From NCBI RefSeq assembly GCF_001558695.1, contig NZ_LNTU01000012.1:186001-250000 (forward strand): a DNA stretch of 64,000 bases, written 5' to 3'. A program made the position numbers and the translations under genes. Shown piece by piece: positions 1 through 9,057 of the stretch. Source of the DNA: Paramesorhizobium deserti (GTDB taxonomy: Bacteria; Pseudomonadota; Alphaproteobacteria; Rhizobiales; Rhizobiaceae). Within the stretch, counting starts at the first letter, position 1. The number at the start of each line of letters is the position of its first letter. A model generated the notes under the pieces. The model was not told the DNA's origin. It saw only the letters and a list, made by a program, of their open reading frames with translations, and ran no database searches.

Positions 1-13
1 CCGATTGTTCTAA
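1..13 (+). CDS. possible 3' end of an upstream gene (partial)
   Basis: One forward frame reads Arg-Leu-Phe and then a TAA stop at 11-13, 33 bases before the tmk start. Relatives often have a D-alanyl-D-alanine carboxypeptidase gene just before tmk, so this may be its tail. Four codons cannot identify a protein, so this is only a placeholder. Confidence 0.25.
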
Positions 14-46
14 AAGCCATGCTTCATGTAGGAGAAAGCGCGTTCC

Positions 47-727
47 GTGGCAGGATTGTTCATCACGTTCGAAGGCGGTGAGGGGGCCGGCAAGTCCACC
101 CAGATCAAGCGTCTTGCCGCGCATCTGGCGGAGGAAGGAATGGACGTGCTGGTCACCCGCGAACCGGGCGGTTCTCCGGGCGCTGAAGCGGTGCGCCATG
201 TCATTCTGAGCGGCGCAGCCGAAGCCTATGGTCCGGCGATGGAAGCCGTGCTTTTCGCCGCCGCCCGCAATGATCATGTGGAACAGTTGATCCGGCCGGC
301 GATCGCGGCCGGCAAGACCGTGCTCTGCGACCGTTTCATCGATTCGAGCCGGGTCTACCAGGGGGTGACCGGCGGCCTTGATCCATCCTTGATAAGCGCG
401 CTCGAACGCGTGGCGATCGACGGGATGATGCCGGATTTGACCATCATCCTGGACCTGCCGGCGGAAAAGGGGCTGGCGCGCGCCCTGCACAGGCGAGGGG
501 AGGAGGCCGCAGACCGATTCGAGAAGGAGACGCTTGTCGTCCACCAAGCGCGGCGCGAGGCGTTTCTCGCGATCGCCGCGGCGGAGCCTGGGCGCTGCAG
601 GGTTGTCAATGCGGACCGGCCGATGGAAGAAGTGAGCGCGGAAATCATCGAAATCGTCGGGAAACCGATCAAAGATCAATCAAAAACTCCAGAAAAAACC
701 GAGAAGAAATTGGCCAAACCAGCATGA
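47..727 (+). CDS. tmk: thymidylate kinase
   Basis: Thymidylate (dTMP) kinase, 226 aa. It phosphorylates dTMP to dTDP with ATP in the cytoplasm, the step that feeds dTTP synthesis. The P-loop GGEGAGKST lies at residues 10-18, and a CDRF segment about 90 residues on matches the substrate-binding DR motif of the family. The start is a GTG with AGGAG at 30-34; the conserved N-terminus ([12 protein letters not shown]) supports it. The last four bases, ATGA, are shared with holB, so the two are translationally coupled. The C-terminal 20 residues are lysine-rich and lie beyond the usual domain. Confidence 0.97.
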   Translation: MAGLFITFEGGEGAGKSTQIKRLAAHLAEEGMDVLVTREPGGSPGAEAVRHVILSGAAEAYGPAMEAVLFAAARNDHVEQLIRPAIAAGKTVLCDRFIDSSRVYQGVTGGLDPSLISALERVAIDGMMPDLTIILDLPAEKGLARALHRRGEEAADRFEKETLVVHQARREAFLAIAAAEPGRCRVVNADRPMEEVSAEIIEIVGKPIKDQSKTPEKTEKKLAKPA

Positions 728-1797
728 TCGGCGAACTGGCGACGCAGGAAACCCATGACGCGATTGACGGCGCTCCGACGCCATCGGCGAACGCCTTTCT
801 CGCGGGGCATGAGGATATCCGCGCTTTTCTCGCCCGTGCCTATCGCACGGGGAAGATGCATCATGCGCTGCTGTTCGAGGGACCGCGCGGTGTAGGCAAG
901 GCGACGCTGGCGTTCCATCTGGCCGGCCATATGCTCAGCCATGCCGACAGCGCCCAGGCACCGGCGGACATAGCCTCTCCGGATTTCGGAAAGCCGCTTT
1001 TTCGGCAGATCGCCGGCGGCACGCATCCGGCCATCCTGCATGTCGACCGCCCACTTGATCAGAAATCCGGAAAGTTCAAGACCGGCATCACGGTGGAGGA
1101 AATCCGCCGGGTGACGCATTTCCTGACCCGCACCTCGCATGACGGTGCCTGGCGGATCGTTATTGTCGACCCGGCCGACGACATGAACCGCAATGCGGCC
1201 AACGCGCTTCTGAAAACGCTGGAGGAACCGCCGGCGCGCGCGCTTTTCATCCTGATCTCGCATTCGGCCGGGCGTTTGCTACCGACGATCCGCTCGCGCT
1301 GCCAGACGCTGCAGTTCAAGCCGCTGGAAAGAGCGGCGATGCAAAGGGCGTTGGCTGCGATCGGTCCGGGTATCGGCTTCGATACGAGCGACGGGGAGGG
1401 GGCGGCGGCCCTGATCGAGCGCTCGGAAGGCAGCGTGCGCAAGGCGGCGCTGCTGATCGCCCATGGCGGCCTCGAAATAGCGCAAACCACGGATGCGATC
1501 CTGGAGACGGCGCATTTCGATCTGCCGAAGGCGCAGGCGCTCGCCGCGGCCATAGGCGGGCGCGAGGCGGAGATCCAGTACGACCTCTTTTTCGATCATG
1601 TTCTCCAGCGCATCGCCGATCGCGCGCGCCGTCATGCGGGCGAGGGGGCAGTAGTGCTTGCCAATGCCTGGTCGGCCTTCTGGGACAGGGTCCGCCGGGA
1701 GGCGATCGAGACGCAGGCTTTCAATCTCGACAAGAAGCAGGCGGTTCTTATTCTTCTGGAGAAAACCCAGCGCGCTTTCCAGAACGGCATTCGGTGA
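724..1797 (+). CDS. holB: DNA polymerase III subunit delta prime
   Basis: Delta prime subunit of the clamp loader, 357 aa. With delta and gamma/tau it opens the beta clamp and loads it on primed DNA. It is an AAA+ protein with a Walker A-like loop GPRGVGKAT at about residues 53-61, a LLKTLEEPP segment near residue 160, and the SRC arginine-finger motif near residues 191-193. The start ATG overlaps the tmk stop (ATGA), the tmk-holB pairing common in proteobacteria. metG follows about 100 bases on. Confidence 0.95.
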   Translation: MIGELATQETHDAIDGAPTPSANAFLAGHEDIRAFLARAYRTGKMHHALLFEGPRGVGKATLAFHLAGHMLSHADSAQAPADIASPDFGKPLFRQIAGGTHPAILHVDRPLDQKSGKFKTGITVEEIRRVTHFLTRTSHDGAWRIVIVDPADDMNRNAANALLKTLEEPPARALFILISHSAGRLLPTIRSRCQTLQFKPLERAAMQRALAAIGPGIGFDTSDGEGAAALIERSEGSVRKAALLIAHGGLEIAQTTDAILETAHFDLPKAQALAAAIGGREAEIQYDLFFDHVLQRIADRARRHAGEGAVVLANAWSAFWDRVRREAIETQAFNLDKKQAVLILLEKTQRAFQNGIR

Positions 1798-1897
1798 TAG
1801 GCGAACGCCCTCACAATTCCGTACGCCCGTAGCTTTCGCCACCGACATGGGGTATGTCACCGCTCGAACGGAAATTCGACTTAAAGTCAGGTCACGC

Positions 1898-3442
1898 ATG
1901 AGCCGCGAAAAATTCTATATCACCACGCCGATCTTCTATCCCAACGGGCAGCCGCATATTGGCCATGCCTATACGGCCATCGCCACGGATGCGCTCGCCC
2001 GTTTCCAGCGGCTGGACGGAAAAGATGTCTTCTTCCTGTCGGGCACGGACGAGCATGGCCTGAAGATGCAGCAGACGGCCGAGAAGGAAGGGGTTACTCC
2101 CAAAGCGCTGGCCGACCGCAATTCGGCGATATTCCGGACCATGCTCGAGACGCTCGACTGCTCGAACGACGATTTCATCCGCACGACCGAAGAGCGCCAC
2201 TACAAGGCCTGTCAGGCCATCTGGCAGCGCATGGCCGAGAATGGCGACATCTATCTCGACCGCTATGCCGGCTGGTATTCGGTGCGCCAGGAAGCCTATT
2301 TCGACGAGAGCGAGACGACGGTCGGCGAGGATGGCGTGCGCCGCGAACCCCTGGGTTCTCCTGTCGAGTGGAACGAGGAGGAGAGCTATTTCTTCCGCCT
2401 TTCCGCCTATCAGGAAAAGCTGCTAGCGCTCTATGAGAGCAATCCCGAGTTTATCGGCCCGGCCGAGCGGCGCAACGAGGTCATCAGCTTCGTGAAGTCG
2501 GGCCTGCGCGATCTCTCGATCTCGCGCACGACCTTCGATTGGGGCGTTCCGGTTCCCGGCAATGAGAAGCATGTGATGTATGTGTGGGTCGATGCGCTCA
2601 CCAACTATCTGACCGCCGCCGGCTATCCCGATGCGAATGCCGAAAAATGGGGCTATTGGCCCGCAACGCACATTATCGGCAAGGATATCGTACGCTTCCA
2701 TGCCGTCTACTGGCCGGCTTTCCTGATGTCGGCGGGCATTGAACTGCCGTGCCGCGTCTTCGCGCATGGCTTTCTCTTCAACCGCGGCGAGAAGATGTCG
2801 AAATCGGTCGGCAATGTGATCGATCCCTTCACTATGGTTGATCATTACGGGCTCGATCAGGTGCGCTATTTCTTCCTGCGCGAGGTTCCGTTCGGCCAGG
2901 ACGGCAGCTACAGCCATGACGCGATAGTCAACCGCACCAATGCCGATCTCGCCAATGATCTCGGCAATCTGGCGCAGCGCTCGCTCTCGATGATCGCCAA
3001 GAATTGCGACGGCAAGGTGCCGCAGCCCGGCACCTTCACCGATGCCGACAAAGCCATCCTCGACCAGGCCAATGCGGCGCTCACGACGGCGCGCAAGGCG
3101 ATGAGCGAGCAGGCGCTGCACCATGCGCTTGCCGCGATCTTCGCGGTCGTTGCCGAGGCGAACCGCTATTTCGCGGCCCAGGAGCCGTGGGCGCTGCGCA
3201 AGACAGATCCGGAGCGTATGGCAACCGTACTCTACGTTACGGCCGAGGTGCTGCGCCGCGTCGCCATCCTCGCGCAGCCCTTCATTCCGGGCTCTGCCGC
3301 CAAGCTGCTCGATATTCTGGCGGTTCCGGCAGATCGACGCAATTTCGCCGATCTGAGCGGCGGCGAACTGCAGGGCGGCGCGCCGCTGCCGGCGCCGCAG
3401 CCGGTCTTCCCGCGCTATGTGGAAGCCGACAAGCAGGGCTGA
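1898..3442 (+). CDS. metG: methionyl-tRNA synthetase
   Basis: Methionyl-tRNA synthetase, 514 aa, class I. It charges tRNA-Met for both initiation and elongation. HIGH is at residues 20-23 and KMSKS at 299-303. The connective-peptide region, where many MetRS have cysteine zinc ligands, reads [11 protein letters not shown] with no cysteines, so this is the zinc-free form. The C-terminal tRNA-binding (EMAP-like) domain found in longer MetRS is missing, and the length fits the short form. The frame is open upstream from 1658, with another ATG at 1847, but the family N-terminus ([16 protein letters not shown]) places the start at 1898. tatD begins 5 bases after the stop. Confidence 0.96.
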   Translation: MSREKFYITTPIFYPNGQPHIGHAYTAIATDALARFQRLDGKDVFFLSGTDEHGLKMQQTAEKEGVTPKALADRNSAIFRTMLETLDCSNDDFIRTTEERHYKACQAIWQRMAENGDIYLDRYAGWYSVRQEAYFDESETTVGEDGVRREPLGSPVEWNEEESYFFRLSAYQEKLLALYESNPEFIGPAERRNEVISFVKSGLRDLSISRTTFDWGVPVPGNEKHVMYVWVDALTNYLTAAGYPDANAEKWGYWPATHIIGKDIVRFHAVYWPAFLMSAGIELPCRVFAHGFLFNRGEKMSKSVGNVIDPFTMVDHYGLDQVRYFFLREVPFGQDGSYSHDAIVNRTNADLANDLGNLAQRSLSMIAKNCDGKVPQPGTFTDADKAILDQANAALTTARKAMSEQALHHALAAIFAVVAEANRYFAAQEPWALRKTDPERMATVLYVTAEVLRRVAILAQPFIPGSAAKLLDILAVPADRRNFADLSGGELQGGAPLPAPQPVFPRYVEADKQG

Positions 3443-3447
3443 AACGC

Positions 3448-4251
3448 ATGACGATGCTTGTCGACAGCCACTGCCATCTGGATTTTCCGGATTTCGCCGA
3501 GGAGCGCGATGCGATCGTCAAGCGCGCCCTCGACGCCGGGGTTCGCCGCATGGTGACGATCTCCACCCGCGTGCGCCGCTTCGACCAGATCCGCGAAATC
3601 GCCGAAAGCTACGACGAGGTCTATTGCTCCGTCGGCACGCATCCCAACAATGCGCATGAAGAACCGGACGTTACGCCCGACGAACTGATCCGGTTTTCGG
3701 AGCACCCGAAAGTGGTGGCGATCGGCGAGGCCGGTCTCGACTATCACTATGATTACGCGCCGCCGGAGGTGCAGGCGAAAAGTTTCCGTGCACATATCGA
3801 GGCGGCGCGCCAGACGAGATTGCCGCTGGTCATCCATGCGCGCAGCGCCGATGCGGATATGGCTGATATCCTGACGGAGGAAACGGGGAAGGGGGCCTTC
3901 CCCTTCATCCTGCATTGCTTTTCCTCCGGGCGAGCACTTGCCGAAACGGGCATCGCGCTTGGCGGGTATGTCTCCTTCTCCGGCATTCTGACTTTCAAGA
4001 ACTCGACCGAGCTGCGCGATATCGCACGGATCGTGCCGCATGATCGGCTGCTCGTCGAGACCGACGCGCCATATCTGGCACCGGTGCCTTATCGCGGAAA
4101 GCGCAACGAGCCGTGCTTCGTTCGCCATACGGCTGCGGTTCTGGCCGAAACCATCGGCCTCGACGAGGCGGAGCTGGCTGATATCACGACGCGGAATGTC
4201 TTCCGGCTGTTCTCCAAGATGCCGAAGCCGGCGGAGGCCGAAATTGGCTGA
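3448..4251 (+). CDS. tatD: TatD-family metal-dependent hydrolase (DNase)
   Basis: TatD/YcfH-type hydrolase, 267 aa, a TIM-barrel metallo-DNase family. Metal-binding motifs are present: HCH at residues 8-10, GEAGLDYHYD from residue 93, HARSAD, HCFSSG and VETDAPYLAP. The start is ATG 3448, five bases after metG; a second in-frame ATG at 3454 is possible. Its stop lies inside the start of the next gene. The cellular role of such proteins is only partly known (DNA fragmentation and repair are reported for E. coli TatD). Confidence 0.92.
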   Translation: MTMLVDSHCHLDFPDFAEERDAIVKRALDAGVRRMVTISTRVRRFDQIREIAESYDEVYCSVGTHPNNAHEEPDVTPDELIRFSEHPKVVAIGEAGLDYHYDYAPPEVQAKSFRAHIEAARQTRLPLVIHARSADADMADILTEETGKGAFPFILHCFSSGRALAETGIALGGYVSFSGILTFKNSTELRDIARIVPHDRLLVETDAPYLAPVPYRGKRNEPCFVRHTAAVLAETIGLDEAELADITTRNVFRLFSKMPKPAEAEIG

Positions 4252-5071
4252 CCGCTTCCGCTTCACGATTCTCGGCTGCGGTTCTTCGCCCGGCGTGCCG
4301 CGCATCAATGGCGACTGGGGCAATTGCGACCCGAAGAATCCAAGGAACCGCCGCCGTCGCGCGGCGATGCTGGTCGAGCGCATTGCGGAAAACGGGGCGA
4401 CGACGACCGTCGTCATCGATACGGGTCCGGATTTTCGGGCGCAGATGATCGATGCCGGGGCAGGGCTGCTCGATGCGGCGGTCTATACCCATCCCCATGC
4501 CGACCATATTCACGGCCTGGACGATCTGCGCACCTATGTGGTCGAAAAGCGGCGGCTGATGGATATCTATGCCGATCGCGTGACGCTGGCACGGCTCGAT
4601 GATGCCTTTGCCTATTGCTTCGAGACGCCGCCCGGATCGAAATATCCGCCGATCGTGCAGGCGCACCAGATCGACGAGGATACGCCGTTCAAGATCGACG
4701 GCGCCGGCGGGCCGATCCCGTTCCTGCCGCTGCCGCAGGTGCATGGCGACATCATGTCTCTCGGCTACCGCATCGGCAATGTCGCTTACTGCTCCGATGT
4801 CAGTGCTTTTCCGGAGAAGACCGTCGAGCGGCTCCAGGACCTCGATGTGCTCATCATCGACGCGCTGCAATATCGCCCGCATCCGAGCCATTTCTCGATC
4901 GGCGAGGCGCTGGAATGGATCGAACGGCTGAAGCCGGGACGCGCAATCCTGACGCACATGCACGTGCCGCTCGATTACGAGACAGTCAGGCGCGAAACGC
5001 CGGAACATGTGGAGCCGGCCTATGACGGCATGCGCTTCGAGGTGGGTGTGCCGAAGAATACGATCGGCTGA
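4244..5071 (+). CDS. MBL-fold metal hydrolase (PhnP-like)
   Basis: Metallo-beta-lactamase-fold hydrolase, 275 aa. The zinc motif HPHADH is at residues 83-88, and further conserved His/Asp positions occur near PLPQVHGD and the C-terminal THMHVPLD. The overall type resembles PhnP-like phosphodiesterases. The preferred start is TTG at 4244, overlapping the tatD stop by 8 bases, because it gives the family N-terminus (ADRFRFTILGCGSSPGVPR). An ATG at 4196 would add 16 residues read through tatD sequence. It is the last gene of the tmk operon. The substrate is unknown. Confidence 0.88.
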   Translation: MADRFRFTILGCGSSPGVPRINGDWGNCDPKNPRNRRRRAAMLVERIAENGATTTVVIDTGPDFRAQMIDAGAGLLDAAVYTHPHADHIHGLDDLRTYVVEKRRLMDIYADRVTLARLDDAFAYCFETPPGSKYPPIVQAHQIDEDTPFKIDGAGGPIPFLPLPQVHGDIMSLGYRIGNVAYCSDVSAFPEKTVERLQDLDVLIIDALQYRPHPSHFSIGEALEWIERLKPGRAILTHMHVPLDYETVRRETPEHVEPAYDGMRFEVGVPKNTIG

Positions 5072-5465
5072 CTGGCCGGAATTCGCCAGGGCTATCCACC
5101 TTGACCCGAACAAGGAGTGTCGATCGATGCCACTCAGACCAGGCAAAGACGGTATGGGAGCAGGGGCGTTTCATTGGGGCTCCTTGCGAGTGATAAACCC
5201 GTTGGTATCATTCGCAAGTCGCACTTCATCCTTGAACCCATTCCGGCTATATCATTTGTCAAAGCTGGATAGAGATGTGCGGGTCTGGCCAGTTAGAAAT
5301 ACGACAGTGGATGTTCGGCTGGCACAGAGGAGCGCCCGGCCAGGCGGAGCTGGTCAGGGTTGCGCAGCCTGGACGGGCGCGGGCCTTGGCTAAGAGAATT
5401 GGCTTGCTCACGATTGCCCGAGCGATGCTATGCTTTTTTTGGAGCAAACTGAGGGAGAACGCCAC
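5072..5465. other. gap without a recognised gene
   Basis: Open frames run through this stretch on both strands, but none resembles a protein family known to me, and their codon choice differs from the flanking core genes. The area near 5330-5400 is GC-rich but does not fold as a tRNA. No terminator hairpin with a T tract was seen after the MBL gene. Confidence 0.5.
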
Positions 5466-5774
5466 TTGCGTCGCGTGGAAAAACGCCTTTGGCCGGACGG
5501 GTTTCAGAGAGTTCTGGACGGTGTAAAAACATATGAACTCCGCCTCGGTGATTTTGATATCGCAGAGGGAGACGTATTGGTGCTGAAAGAGTGGGACCCC
5601 ACTACCGCCGCTTACACCGGACGTATCCTGGAGCGGACTGTGGGGCATGTCGGTAAATGGACCGACGCCGACCTAGAAATGTATTGGAAGCCGGAGCAGA
5701 TTAAGCAGCACGGTCTACAAGCTATCTCATTGCTTCCACACAGCGCGCCGCCTAGATCCGGCGACAAACGATAA
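5466..5774 (+). CDS. DUF3850/ASCH-like small protein
   Basis: Small protein of 102 aa that looks like the DUF3850/ASCH (PUA-like, RNA-binding fold) group. Its signature is KTYELRLGDFDIAEGD, then EWDP and YTGR with a following R-x-V strand. The preferred start is TTG 5466 because GAGGGAG sits just upstream; an in-frame ATG at 5430 would add 12 unconserved residues. ASCH-type proteins are thought to bind RNA or nucleotides, but no function can be assigned here. The last dozen residues are Pro/Ser/Arg-rich and lie outside the domain. It is isolated in a loose, gene-poor stretch, which suggests an acquired gene. Confidence 0.7.
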   Translation: MRRVEKRLWPDGFQRVLDGVKTYELRLGDFDIAEGDVLVLKEWDPTTAAYTGRILERTVGHVGKWTDADLEMYWKPEQIKQHGLQAISLLPHSAPPRSGDKR

Positions 5775-6138
5775 GCAGCGTTTGCTCATCATTAGGCGGA
5801 TCAGATCCAGCGCCGCATTGCGAAACTCCTCGCTATGGCGTCGATTGCTCGGCCGCAGCCGATGGAGACGACTCCGACCGCTCATGGTCTCGACCAGTTG
5901 ATCACATAAGATAGGTTATGGAACTAAGGTCTATGGAAATTTGGCCGGATTTGCGGGGTTTCCCGTTGATTTCGTCGCTAATGACGCTTTTGGTCAATGG
6001 CCCTGAAGATTTGCAGGTCGACCGCTCGGTTGGAATTGGCGGGTTTTGCGATGACTGTAGGCTCCGGCATGCCTATGCGTTTTCTCAGAAGCCTCATAGC
6101 GCTTGATGCCATCGATGTTTCATTCCACATTGGCCGCC
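5775..6138. other. gap without a recognised gene
   Basis: About 360 bases with only short, unconvincing open frames. It is less GC-rich by eye than the flanks. No hairpin terminator, tRNA or intact transposase was found. It must hold the promoter of the DUF930 gene, but no clear -35/-10 pair could be chosen. Confidence 0.45.
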
Positions 6139-7035
6139 ATGAAGGATGACATACGCGATCACCGCTGGATGTTCGGAGCGGCTTTGCCTGTCTCCCTTGT
6201 CCTGCATTCGGCTCTTGCCGCTTTTATAATATTCGACTTGTCGATATCGCTGCCGCAGCCCAAGGAGGAACAGGCCATAGCGGTGGATCTCGTGCCGCCC
6301 GAACCGCCGGAGCAAGCCGAAGCTGAACCTCCGCCACCTGCCGAAGAGCCGAAATCCGAAAAACCGCCGGAACCGGAAGTCGAGACGCCGCCGGCGCGCA
6401 ATGATGCCGGGCGGCAGGCATCCTTGCCTGCGTTGAGGCCCGTCTTCCAGTTCGGCGAGACGGATATGGGACCACGGGAGGCTCCGCGCGGCAACAGTGC
6501 GGAAGACGGATCGGCCGCACCGACGGCACGACATGATCCAGACAAGCAAGACCTTGCGGAACCGCAGGCCTTGGCGGCGGCCGAGCCGTCGAACGAAGGC
6601 CGGCAGCCACGGGCATCCGAAACGCCGGCGGTCGAACCGGCGGATACCGCCAAAGCGCAAGAATCCGAGGAAGAGCTTCAGGAAGCGACGGTGTTGTTTT
6701 CGCAAAGAGCCACCGGGGATCCGACGTCGGCAACCGCGATGGACGACGTGCCGCGCGACGTGCGAGCGGGGCGCCTATGCGTAACGGAGTTGCGCGAACA
6801 ATTGCTTCACGCCCTGCCCCCTTATTTCCCAGAGCTCCTGCCTTCCCATCGGCTGGAAGACGGCACCGTCATCGAGATCACCCGAACGGCCTTCCGCGCC
6901 AGCCGGCAGTGGTACAATCTGAGCTATCGCTGCGCGGTCGATCCAGACGTGACGAAAGTCATAGCTTTCGCCTTCCAGGTCGGAGAGCCGGTCCCGCGCA
7001 GCGAATGGCAGCGCCGCGGGCTGCCTTCGGAATAG
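6139..7035 (+). CDS. DUF930 protein with TonB-like N-terminus
   Basis: Membrane-anchored protein of 298 aa from ATG 6139; ATGs at 6103 and 6115 are in frame and none has a clear ribosome site. A short basic N-terminus and one hydrophobic segment (about residues 12-33) are followed by a long Pro/Glu-rich stretch like the periplasmic arm of TonB. The C-terminal 90 residues, with LCVTELREQL and RQWYNLSYRC, match DUF930, a domain of unknown function common in Hyphomicrobiales. The two cysteines may pair in the periplasm. It converges on the S9 peptidase, with 28 bases between the stops. Function is unknown. Confidence 0.8.
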   Translation: MKDDIRDHRWMFGAALPVSLVLHSALAAFIIFDLSISLPQPKEEQAIAVDLVPPEPPEQAEAEPPPPAEEPKSEKPPEPEVETPPARNDAGRQASLPALRPVFQFGETDMGPREAPRGNSAEDGSAAPTARHDPDKQDLAEPQALAAAEPSNEGRQPRASETPAVEPADTAKAQESEEELQEATVLFSQRATGDPTSATAMDDVPRDVRAGRLCVTELREQLLHALPPYFPELLPSHRLEDGTVIEITRTAFRASRQWYNLSYRCAVDPDVTKVIAFAFQVGEPVPRSEWQRRGLPSE

Positions 7036-7063
7036 GATTTTTGCCGAAGGATCGCATAAATCG

Positions 7064-9007
7064 CTATGTCGGCGAACTGTTGTTCAGGCCGGTGATCAGC
7101 TCGCGACCCGCCTTGAATTCTATCGATGAGTCAGCGAAATCGTCTCCAACGGGCTCGCATCGGCCGCCAAGATGCGCGGCCAGGAATGCCTCCACGACGG
7201 CAAAATAGGAACGCCGGTTCTCTGCACGTTCAACGCCGTGTCCTTCGTCCGGATACAAGATGTATGTCACCGGGATACCGTGCCCCTGCATGGCAGCGAC
7301 GATCTGATCCGACTCCGAAACCTTCACCCGGACGTCATTGGCTCCCTGCGTGATGAGGAGTGGCCGCACGATCCGGTCGATATAGTTCAGGGGCGAGCGC
7401 TCCTCAAGGAAGCGCTTCCCCTCCTCTGTGGTGAAGTCGCCCATGCGAACCTTCCATTGCGACTGCCAGGTGCGCCAGTATTCCGGAATTGTGTTGATGA
7501 ATGTCACGAGGTTGGAGATGCCGACCAGATCGACGGCACAGGCAAACTTCTGGGGCGTGAATGTGAGGCCGACCAGCGCGGCATAGCCGCCATAGCTCCC
7601 GCCCATGATCGCCACACGACCGGGATCAGCAATGCCTTGGGAAATCGCCCAGTCCACGGCGTCGATGAGATCGTCATGCATCTTGCCGCCCCATTCTCTG
7701 TTGGCGGCGTTGATGAACGCTTTTCCGAAGCCGGTCGAGCCGCGGAAATTGACGTTCAAGACGGCATATCCGCGATTGGCGAGCCATTGGTGAACCGGAT
7801 TGAGGCCCCACATGTCCCTTCCCCACGGGCCTCCATGAACGACAAGCACCATGGGTACTGGCCCTTTTTCGCTCTCTGCCGGGCGTGAGAGATAACAGAG
7901 AAGGCTGAGTCCGTCGCGTGTGCGTATAACTACGGGCTCCATTGGCACCAATGGCACATTCTCAAGCCTTGGCTGCGCAGAAAAGAGCCTTCTGGATTGC
8001 CGTGTTGTTCGGTCGTAGCAGAAATATTCGAGCGGATGTGTATCCTGCAGATGGGCGATGATGATCTTGCGCCGGTCGTCCGACATACCCGTGAAGGCTA
8101 TATCACCGGGAAAGACCGCGGCAAGCGTATCAAAATCCTTCTGGTAATCGGGATCCAGGACGTCCCATCGTGTGCGATCGAAATAGCTGGCTGCAGCGAT
8201 CGGGCGCATCGTTACGGGGCCGAAAAATACCGAAGTGATATCCGACCGGATGTCTTCGGCAAGGATGCGGACCGCTCCCGTTCTTAGATCTTCAGCCATC
8301 AAGGCCGCGGTGTTGCGGTCACGGCTGTCCATCCAGAACAACTCTTTTCCATCGTCGCTATATTCGATTGGCCATGTCGTCAGATTATCTTCGGCCGAAA
8401 TGCGGGTAAAGACTTTTGACCAAGCCCCTTCCTCGTCGCGGCCGAGATGTTCTATTGCACCGTCGTCGGCATATCGCTTCGCCTGACGCACCTGGAATTG
8501 TTGGTCGGTGAAGAAGCCGAAGAAACAGTCATTCCTCTCCAGCAAGAAACCCGTGCCAGTGGCGATATTGATGCGGTAGATATCGAAATAACGCTTATCG
8601 CGCTCGTTATGCGCGATCAGAACCTCTTCCGGAAAATGCTGCGAGGTCTGCTGAATGTAGGCCTGCACGCCGCTTTTGGGCGTGAGTGCCCTCTCCTCTC
8701 CAGTCTCGATGTCGATGCTCCAGACGCACCAGTTTTCATCCCCGGCATTGTCGCGGATGATCAGGATGTGGCGGTTGTCGTAAGCCCATATGAGCGCCGG
8801 ACCGATATTGCGATCTCTGTCGCTGGTGAGTGGCCGCGCCTTCTCCGGTTCGTCGACAGGAGCAATCCAGAGATTAAGAACCCCGTCGATCGGCGCCTGA
8901 AAAGCGATCCGCCTGCCGTCGGGACTGATCCGCACCAGCCGTTTCTCCGGTGGATCGAAGAGAAGCCTTCGGGGCAGCAGCTTGCTCTGCACAGGTCGGC
9001 TCATCAT
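7064..9007 (-). CDS. S9-family prolyl oligopeptidase-type peptidase
   Basis: Serine peptidase of clan SC, family S9 (acylaminoacyl-peptidase type), 647 aa. The first two-thirds is a beta-propeller with WD40/TolB-like repeats (ISPDGRRIAF, LFWMDSRDRN). The C-terminal alpha/beta hydrolase carries the catalytic triad: Ser471 in GGSYGGY, Asp558 in GANDVRV and His590 in DEGHGV. HGGPWGRDMWG supplies the oxyanion-hole region. No signal peptide is seen, so it is probably cytoplasmic and degrades peptides. AAGGAGA lies just upstream of two tandem ATGs at 9007 and 9004. It is likely transcribed with or just after the MocR gene, 50 bases upstream. Confidence 0.93.
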   Translation of the reverse strand: MMSRPVQSKLLPRRLLFDPPEKRLVRISPDGRRIAFQAPIDGVLNLWIAPVDEPEKARPLTSDRDRNIGPALIWAYDNRHILIIRDNAGDENWCVWSIDIETGEERALTPKSGVQAYIQQTSQHFPEEVLIAHNERDKRYFDIYRINIATGTGFLLERNDCFFGFFTDQQFQVRQAKRYADDGAIEHLGRDEEGAWSKVFTRISAEDNLTTWPIEYSDDGKELFWMDSRDRNTAALMAEDLRTGAVRILAEDIRSDITSVFFGPVTMRPIAAASYFDRTRWDVLDPDYQKDFDTLAAVFPGDIAFTGMSDDRRKIIIAHLQDTHPLEYFCYDRTTRQSRRLFSAQPRLENVPLVPMEPVVIRTRDGLSLLCYLSRPAESEKGPVPMVLVVHGGPWGRDMWGLNPVHQWLANRGYAVLNVNFRGSTGFGKAFINAANREWGGKMHDDLIDAVDWAISQGIADPGRVAIMGGSYGGYAALVGLTFTPQKFACAVDLVGISNLVTFINTIPEYWRTWQSQWKVRMGDFTTEEGKRFLEERSPLNYIDRIVRPLLITQGANDVRVKVSESDQIVAAMQGHGIPVTYILYPDEGHGVERAENRRSYFAVVEAFLAAHLGGRCEPVGDDFADSSIEFKAGRELITGLNNSSPT

Positions 9008-9057
9008 TGGTCTCCTTGGCTGGGAAAGAGCAAACTATGATGGCGGAACGTCAATTC

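Noticed and set aside
5320-5400. GC-rich stretch that looked tRNA-like when translated
   Set aside because: No T-loop GTTCGA sequence or cloverleaf pairing could be drawn on either strand.
5727-5885. 52-codon minus-strand frame with a transposase OrfA-like stretch (RRHSEEFRNAALDLI)
   Set aside because: The likeness to IS3-type OrfA is only a short pattern, the frame overlaps the DUF3850 gene, and no inverted ends or second transposase frame are present.
5918-6106. 62-codon plus-strand frame before the DUF930 gene
   Set aside because: No ribosome site, no family resemblance and unusual codon use.
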